Assembly: GCA_024362935.1 (NCBI GenBank)
Contig: JANCRA010000126.1
Coordinates: 843,519 to 907,518 of the forward strand
Length of the DNA stretch: 64,000 bases
Source of the DNA: Setophaga petechia
Lineage: Eukaryota > Chordata > Aves > Passeriformes > Parulidae
Direction of reading: 5' to 3'
Shown: in pieces, positions 58,745 through 64,000 of the stretch
Layout: every line of letters starts with the position of its first letter
How positions within the stretch are numbered: position 1 is the first letter of the stretch
Notes under the pieces: generated by a model
The model's input: only the letters and a program-made list of their open reading frames with translations
Told to the model about the DNA's origin: nothing
Databases searched by the model: none
Program-made: the position numbers and the translations under genes

Positions 58745-58859
58745 ATTTTAGATATATATATAGTTTTTACATATATATTTTTTTAAATATATATATATAT
58801 TTATATATATATATTTTTATATATATATATATATATACACACATATATATATATATATA

Positions 58860-58934
<75 letters not shown>

Positions 58935-59073
58935 AGGGTCCTCCTGTTTATATATATATATAGATAGATAGATAGATAGATATAGATATATATATATAGA
59001 TATATATATATATATATAAAAATAAGGGATTTTAAAATATCTTTATATTTTAAATAGTATTTATATATTATTT

Positions 59074-59115
<42 letters not shown>
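58745..59115. repeat. (TA)n microsatellite block with (GATA)n core
   Basis: Long pure (AT)n runs (58795-58930 and 59070-59112) and a short (GATA)n near 58962-58985. It stops within about 50 bp of a GC-rich CpG island. Confidence 0.95.
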
Positions 59116-59123
<8 letters not shown>

Positions 59124-59199
59124 TTTTCCTTTCAAACCCCTCACCCCGAATTTTGGCTTTGTTAAAGCCACCCGCGCCCCCTTTTTGTGCCTTTTTGTG

Positions 59200-60060
59200 C
59201 CGATTTTCCCTTTTTGGGGTTTTTAACCCCTTCATCCCCGGTCCGGGAGGAGGGCCCGAGGATGCGTTGCCATGGGGACGGGATGCAGTTTTGGGGGGGG
59301 TCAGAGCCCCCTTCCCATGCGGGCTCTGGGGGTCGGCGCCCCGTTTCCATGGCAACGGGCGGGCCGGGACGCGTTTCCATGGACACGGGATGCAGCCGAG
59401 GATGCCCGGTCCGTGTCCGTGCGGATGCTTTGGGGGCGGGGGGCGGGCCGGGGGCTCGGGGGGGTCCGGAGCGCCCCCAGCCCGCCCCGCGCCCCCGCGG
59501 CTCCCGGGGATCTCCCGGCTCTCCTCCCGCAGGTCCCGGAATTTGATCGCTCCGACCCCCCCGGCGCGGGGGGGACAAGGACCGGGCGGCCCCGGTGATC
59601 ATTAACCCGCGGGGGCGGGGGGCGGGACCGGGGGTCCCTCCGTGCCCCCCCCGCCCGGGCGCGATGCGGCGGAGAGAGCGAAGGTGCGGAATGGGGGGTG
59701 CGGGGGGGCACAGCCCGGGGGACAGCGGGGACAGCCCGGGGGGACAGCCCGGGGGGGACAGCGGGGACACGGCCCTGCCGGTGGCCTTGACCCCGGGGCG
59801 GGCAGGGGGCGGGGAGGGGCGGGGAGGGGGGGGTCAGTGCCCCGGGGGGCGGGGAGGGGGGGTCAGTGCCCCGGGGGGGGTCAGAGCCCCAGCGCCGGGC
59901 ACGGACCGGCAGCGCGGCTCGGATGGGGCGGCAGAGCCAGCGCGGGTGAGTGGGGGGCTCCCTGCGGAGGGGGGGCACCCGGGGCCCGACACTGGGGGGT
60001 CCGCAGGGCCCCCGGGGGGTTCAGCAGCTGCAATGCCGGAGGGTTTGGGGGGGCTGAGGG
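59200..60060 (+). promoter_or_regulatory. CpG island, probable AOC1 promoter and non-coding first exon
   Basis: The sequence changes from AT-only to over 70% GC within about 100 bp. A donor-like site follows GCAGAGCCAGCGCGG at 59946-59947 (GTGAGTGG). The next acceptor, GTCCCCCAG, ends at 60479, one base before the AOC1 ATG. A non-coding first exon ending at 59945 is therefore likely. Confidence 0.6.
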
Positions 60061-60099
60061 GCTCCGGGCTGGGGGCAGGTTGTGGGGGTCCCCCCATGG

Positions 60100-60285
60100 T
60101 GTCCCCAGGTTTCTTTGAGGTCACCCCATGGTGTCCCCAGTTTTTCGGGTGTCACCCCATGGTGTCCCCCGTTTTTCGGGTGTCACCCCATGGTGTCCCC
60201 AGTTTTTTGTGGGTCACCCCATGGTGCCCTCAGTTTTTCGGGTGTCACCCCATGGTGTCTCTGGCTTCACTGGGGGTCAGCCCAG
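60100..60285. repeat. 32-bp minisatellite in the AOC1 5' intron
   Basis: Six copies of CACCCCATGGTGTCCCCAG followed by TTTTTCGGGTGT. Confidence 0.9.
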
Positions 60286-60480
60286 GGTCCTCCTGTTTTT
60301 TCTGGGTGCTCTGCTCCTCCCCGTGGTGGTTCCAGTTGTGCTGGGGGTCCCTCCTTGGCCCCCCTGTTTTCCTGGGGTCACCCCAGCTTTGCTGGGATCG
60401 TGGCACTGCCGCAGCGGGGGTTGCTCAGCTGAGCCCCATCCCCTCCCCGGTGCTGACCCCCTGTCCCCGCGTCCCCCAGG

Positions 60481-63266
60481 ATGTGGCAGCTGGGGCTGGC
60501 CTGGGCTCTGGCCCTGCTGGTCAGCGCGGGCAGCTCCGGCCCCTCGGCGGAGCCCGCGGACCCCGCGTCCATCTTCGCCGACCTGTCCCCGGCGGAGCTG
60601 CGCGCCGTGCGGGCCTTCCTGATGGAGCGGCCGGAGCTGGGGCTGTCCCCGAGCCGGGGGGGGCCCCTGGCCAAGAACTCGCTGTTCCTGGTGGAGCTGC
60701 TGCCGCCGCCCAAGCGCTCGGCGCTGCGCTTCCTGGAGCACGGCGGGGCGCGCCCGCGGCGCGAGGCCCGGGCCGTGATCTTCTTCGGGGCGCAGGCGGA
60801 GCCCAACGTCACCGAGCTGGCCGTGGGGCCGCTGCCGCGGCCCAGCTCCTACCGGGCCCTGCCCTTTAAGGGCGGCCGGGCCGTGCCCTTCTGGGCGCGC
60901 CCCATGACCCGGCTGGAGTACGAGCTGCTGCACGAGGCGCTGGTGGCCGCGCTGGCCCCGCTGGAGCCGCTGCTGCGCGAGGCCACCGGCTTCGGCTTCC
61001 AGAACTGCTCGGAGCGCTGCCTGACCTTCTCGGACATCGCCCCGCGCGGGCTGGGCCCCGGCGAGCGCCGCACGTGGCTGGTGATCCAGCGCTTCGTGGA
61101 GGGCTTCTTCCTGCACCCCGCGGGGCTGGAGGTGCTGCTGGACCACCGCGACCCCGACCCGCGGCGCTGGGCCGTGCTGCGGCTCTGGTACGACGGGCGC
61201 TACTTCGGCAGCGTGCGGGAGCTGGCCGAGAGCCACGCGCGGGGCGCGCTGCCCCTGGCCCGCCTGCCCGAGCCCCCCGCCCGCCAGCTCTTCTCCAGCT
61301 ACGAGCCCCGCGGCCGCTTCGCCAGCGGGACGCCCACCGACGTGCACGGCGCCAAGGTGTGCGAGCCGCAGGGCCGGCGCTACCGGCTCCGCGGGAACCG
61401 GCTGGAGTACGGCGGCTGGAGCCTGGCCTTCCGCCTGCGCTCCTCGGCCGGCCTGCAGCTCTTCGACGTGCGCTTCGACGGCGAGCGCGTGGCCTACGAG
61501 CTGAGCGTGCAGGAGGCCATCGCCTTCTACGGCGGCCACTCGCCCGCCGCCATGCAGACCAAGTACATGGACGCGGGCTGGGCCATGGGCGCCTCCAGCT
61601 ACGAGCTGGCCCGCGGCGTGGACTGCCCCGAGACCGCCGCCTTCCTGGACGCCCACCACCTCCTGGACGCCGACGGCCCCGTGCGCTTCCCCCGCGCCCT
61701 GTGCGTGTTCGAGCTGCCCACGGGCGTCCCCCTGCGCCGCCACTTCGACAGCGACTTCCAGGGCGGCTTCCACTTCTACGCGGGGCTGGAGGGGCGGGCG
61801 CTGGTGCTCAGGACCACCTCCACCGTCTACAACTACGACTACATCTGGGACTTCCTGCTCTACCCCAACGGCGTCCTGGAGGCCAAGGTGCACGCCACCG
61901 GCTACATCCACGCCACCTTCTACACGCCCCAGGGCCGGCGCTACGGCAGCCGCGTGCACAGCCACCTCCTGGGCAACATCCACACGCACCTGGTGCACTA
62001 CAAGGTGGACCTGGATGTGGCAGGTGAAGGCTCCCGACACCCCCTGGCCGTGGGGAGGGTCTCCAGGGGCTGAGGTGCCTTGTTTCTGGAACGGGTGGTG
62101 TCACCTGGGCGTCACCCGCACCCTCAGATGATGATCCCCTCCGTGGTGGCATCTCTGCAGGGTCACGTCCCTCCATGGTGGCGGGATCTCCCCGCCCTGG
62201 TGACATCTGGAGGGCTTCAGCCCTCTATGGCATCTCTGCAGGGTCCCAGCCCCCCATTGGGTGATGGCATCTGCCCGGGGTCCCAGCCCCTCGTGGTGGC
62301 ATCTCTGTGGAGTCTCAGTCCCCCAGGGTGATATTTCCCAGGCCACGTCCACGGTAGCATCTCCTGGTGTCTCAGTTCCCTGTGGTGGTGGCATCTCCAA
62401 GATGTCCCAGCCCACCATGGTGGCATCTCCAAGGTGTCCCAGCCCTCCATGGTGGCATCTCCAAGGTGTCCCCAGCCCCCTGTGGTGGTGGCATCTCCAA
62501 GGTGTCCCAGCCCTCCATGGTGGCATCTCCAAGATGTCCCAGCCCTCCATGGTGGCATCTCCAAGGTGTCCCCAGCCCCCTGTGGTGGTGGCATCTCCAA
62601 GGTGTCCCAGCCCTCCATGGTGGCATCTCCAAGGTGTCCCAACCCACCATGGTGGCATCTCCAAGATGTCCCAGCCCTCCATGGTGGCATCTCCAAGGTG
62701 TCCCAGCCCACCATGGTGGCACCTCCTCAAAGGCCCTCCTCTCCATGCTGGTGTACCAAACTGGACCCCAGCCCACCACGAAGGTTTGGTTGTGGGGTCA
62801 CAGCCCCCCATGGGGGTGGCATCTCAGCCCTCCATGTTGGCATCTCCCAGTCCACATTGACGGCGACACCCCTGCGGTGTCCCACCCTCCACGGTGACAC
62901 CTCGGCAGCGTCCCACCCTCACCCTGGGGTGGGGCTGCGCCACCGTGTCCCCTCCACCGACGCGCGGTCCCCGCAGGCTCCGGGAACAGCTTCGAGACGA
63001 TGGACATCCGCTTCGAGAACATCTCCAACCCCTGGAGCGCGGGGGGCGCGCGTGGTGCAGCCCTGGCTGCACCGGGAGCCGCGGCGGCGGGAGCGCGAGG
63101 CCGCGCTGCCGCTGCACCGGCCCGCGCCGCGCTACCTGCTCTTCTCCAACCCGCGCCGGCGGAACCGCTGGGGCCACCGCCGCACCTTCCGCCTGCAGCT
63201 CAGCTCGCACGCCGGGCCCGTGCTGCCCCGCGGCTGGCGGGAGGAGCGCGGCGTCACCTGGGCCAG
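60481..63266 (+). CDS. AOC1: Diamine oxidase (amine oxidase copper-containing 1), 5' exons
   Basis: A secreted copper/topaquinone amine oxidase that deaminates histamine and other diamines to aldehyde, H2O2 and ammonia. Coding exons: 60481-62023 (514 codons plus one base) and 62977-63266. The start follows a splice acceptor and gives the signal peptide MWQLGLAWALALLVSAGSSG. The match to human AOC1 is close throughout (AVIFFGAQAEPNVTELAVGP; LVIQRFVEGFFLHPAGLE; YELSVQEAIAFYGGHSPA). The catalytic Asp is residue 364 (TKYMDAGW). The topaquinone-precursor Tyr is 452 (VYNYDY). Copper ligands are His501 and His503 (GNIHTHLVHY). The third His should lie in a later exon outside the window. Human residues carry numbers higher by nine at all four sites. 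Exon 2 (GSGNSFETMDIRFENISNPW) has one extra G in the run at 63042-63047; without it the frame continues to the donor at 63267. Confidence 0.95.
62024..62976. repeat. AOC1 intron with GGTGGCATCTCCAAGG minisatellite
   Basis: Positions 62380-62720 hold about ten copies of a 32-45 bp unit containing GGTGGCATCTCCAAGGTGTC and CCAGCCCTCCAT. Looser copies start near 62120. The minus strand is open for over 200 codons in several frames, as a repeat artefact. Confidence 0.9.
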
Positions 63267-63469
63267 GTGCGCTCCGGGGCATCCAGCGCGGGGACGGGGC
63301 CGCGCGGGGACTCCAGCGGCACCAGGGGGGTCACCTGTGGGGGCGCGGGGTCCCTGCCCTGGTCACGCCGTCCTGGGGTGGCTCCTGTCCCTGCTGGCAC
63401 CTGCCCATCCTGCCCTGGAGCTGGAGAAGAGCCTTGGGAGCCGGGGAACATCCAGAGCTGAGAGCTCCC

Positions 63470-64000
63470 CTGAGCTGGGGAAACCCCTCGGGGGCTGGAG
63501 AAACCCCCTGGGAACTGGAGAAACCCCCTGGGAGCTGGAGAAACCCCTCGGGGGCTGGAGAAACCCCCTTGGGAGCTGGAGAAACCCCTTGGAGGCTGGG
63601 AAAACCCCCTGGGAGCTGGAGAAACCCCCCTGGGAGCTGGAGAAACCCCCTGGGAACTGGAGAAACCCCTTGGGAGCTGGAGAAACCCCTCGGGGGCTGG
63701 AGAAACCCCCTGGGGGCTGGAGAAACCCCCTGGGAGCTGGAGAAACCCCCTGGGAGCTGGAGAAACCCCCTGGGAGCTGGAGAGACCCCTTGGGAGCTGG
63801 AGAGACCCCTTGGGAGCTGGAGAAACCCCTTGGGAGATGGAGAAACCCCTTGGGAGCTGGAGAAACCCCCTGGGAGCTGGAGAAACCCCCTGGGAGCTGG
63901 GGAAACCCTCTGGGAGCTGGAGAAACCCCCTGGGAGCTGGGGAAACCCTCTGGGAGCTGGAGAAACCCCCTGGGAGCTGGAAAAACCCCCTGGGAGCTGG
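63470..64000. repeat. 20-bp minisatellite in the second AOC1 intron
   Basis: About 26 copies of GGGAGCTGGAGAAACCCCCT, continuing past the right edge. Confidence 0.95.

Overview
This window looks like vertebrate DNA from a bird, probably a songbird. It carries GT-AG introns, CpG-island promoters, very GC-rich coding exons and an unusually dense set of GC-rich minisatellites. It also holds an LTR fragment that resembles passerine solo LTRs (recognised from memory). The gene set (SSPO, ZNF467, LRRC61, RARRES2, AOC1 and C2H2 zinc-finger genes) matches the block on human chromosome 7q36.1. The composition (short genes, 65-75% GC by eye, arrays in nearly every intron, then a long repeat desert) suggests a GC-rich microchromosome or 'dot' chromosome. 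That last point is inference.

Layout. 1-7 kb: N-terminal exons of SCO-spondin (SSPO) on the minus strand, running off the left edge. 8.6-10.8 kb: ZNF467 on the plus strand, head-to-head with SSPO as in human. 11.5-11.7 kb: three repeated polyadenylation modules. 11.7-13.7 kb: LRRC61 (+), followed by a 23-bp minisatellite. 16.0-19.5 kb: RARRES2/chemerin (-), four coding exons. 21.1-21.3 kb: an intergenic regulatory cluster with a CTCF-like site and three CRE-like sites 17 bp apart. 21.2-29.8 kb: a large C2H2 zinc-finger gene (+). 30.9-34.7 kb: a KRAB zinc-finger gene (+) with a long Arg-Asp tail. 34.7-59.1 kb: about 24 kb with no supportable gene, almost entirely tandem repeats, GC-rich at first and AT-rich from about 49.5 kb. 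59.2-64 kb: a CpG island and the first two coding exons of AOC1 (diamine oxidase), running off the right edge.

The genes do not form one pathway. Their grouping is conserved synteny: a secreted CSF glycoprotein, a secreted chemoattractant/adipokine, a secreted copper amine oxidase, an LRR protein and three nuclear zinc-finger proteins.

Two patterns stand out. First, tandem repeats have entered or grown inside coding exons of neighbouring genes, always with periods divisible by three: an 18-bp Pro-rich array in the SSPO C8 module, a 21-bp Cys/His array in the large zinc-finger protein, and a 6-bp Arg/Asp array in the KRAB protein. Many non-coding arrays nearby have periods that are not multiples of three. 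Second, splice phases and reading frames agree in every gene except at four places. Each of those is explained by exactly one extra base in a G or C run, which points to assembly homopolymer errors or very recent indels rather than long-dead genes. No search or alignment was run; identities rest on recalled family sequences, motifs, splice phases and gene order.
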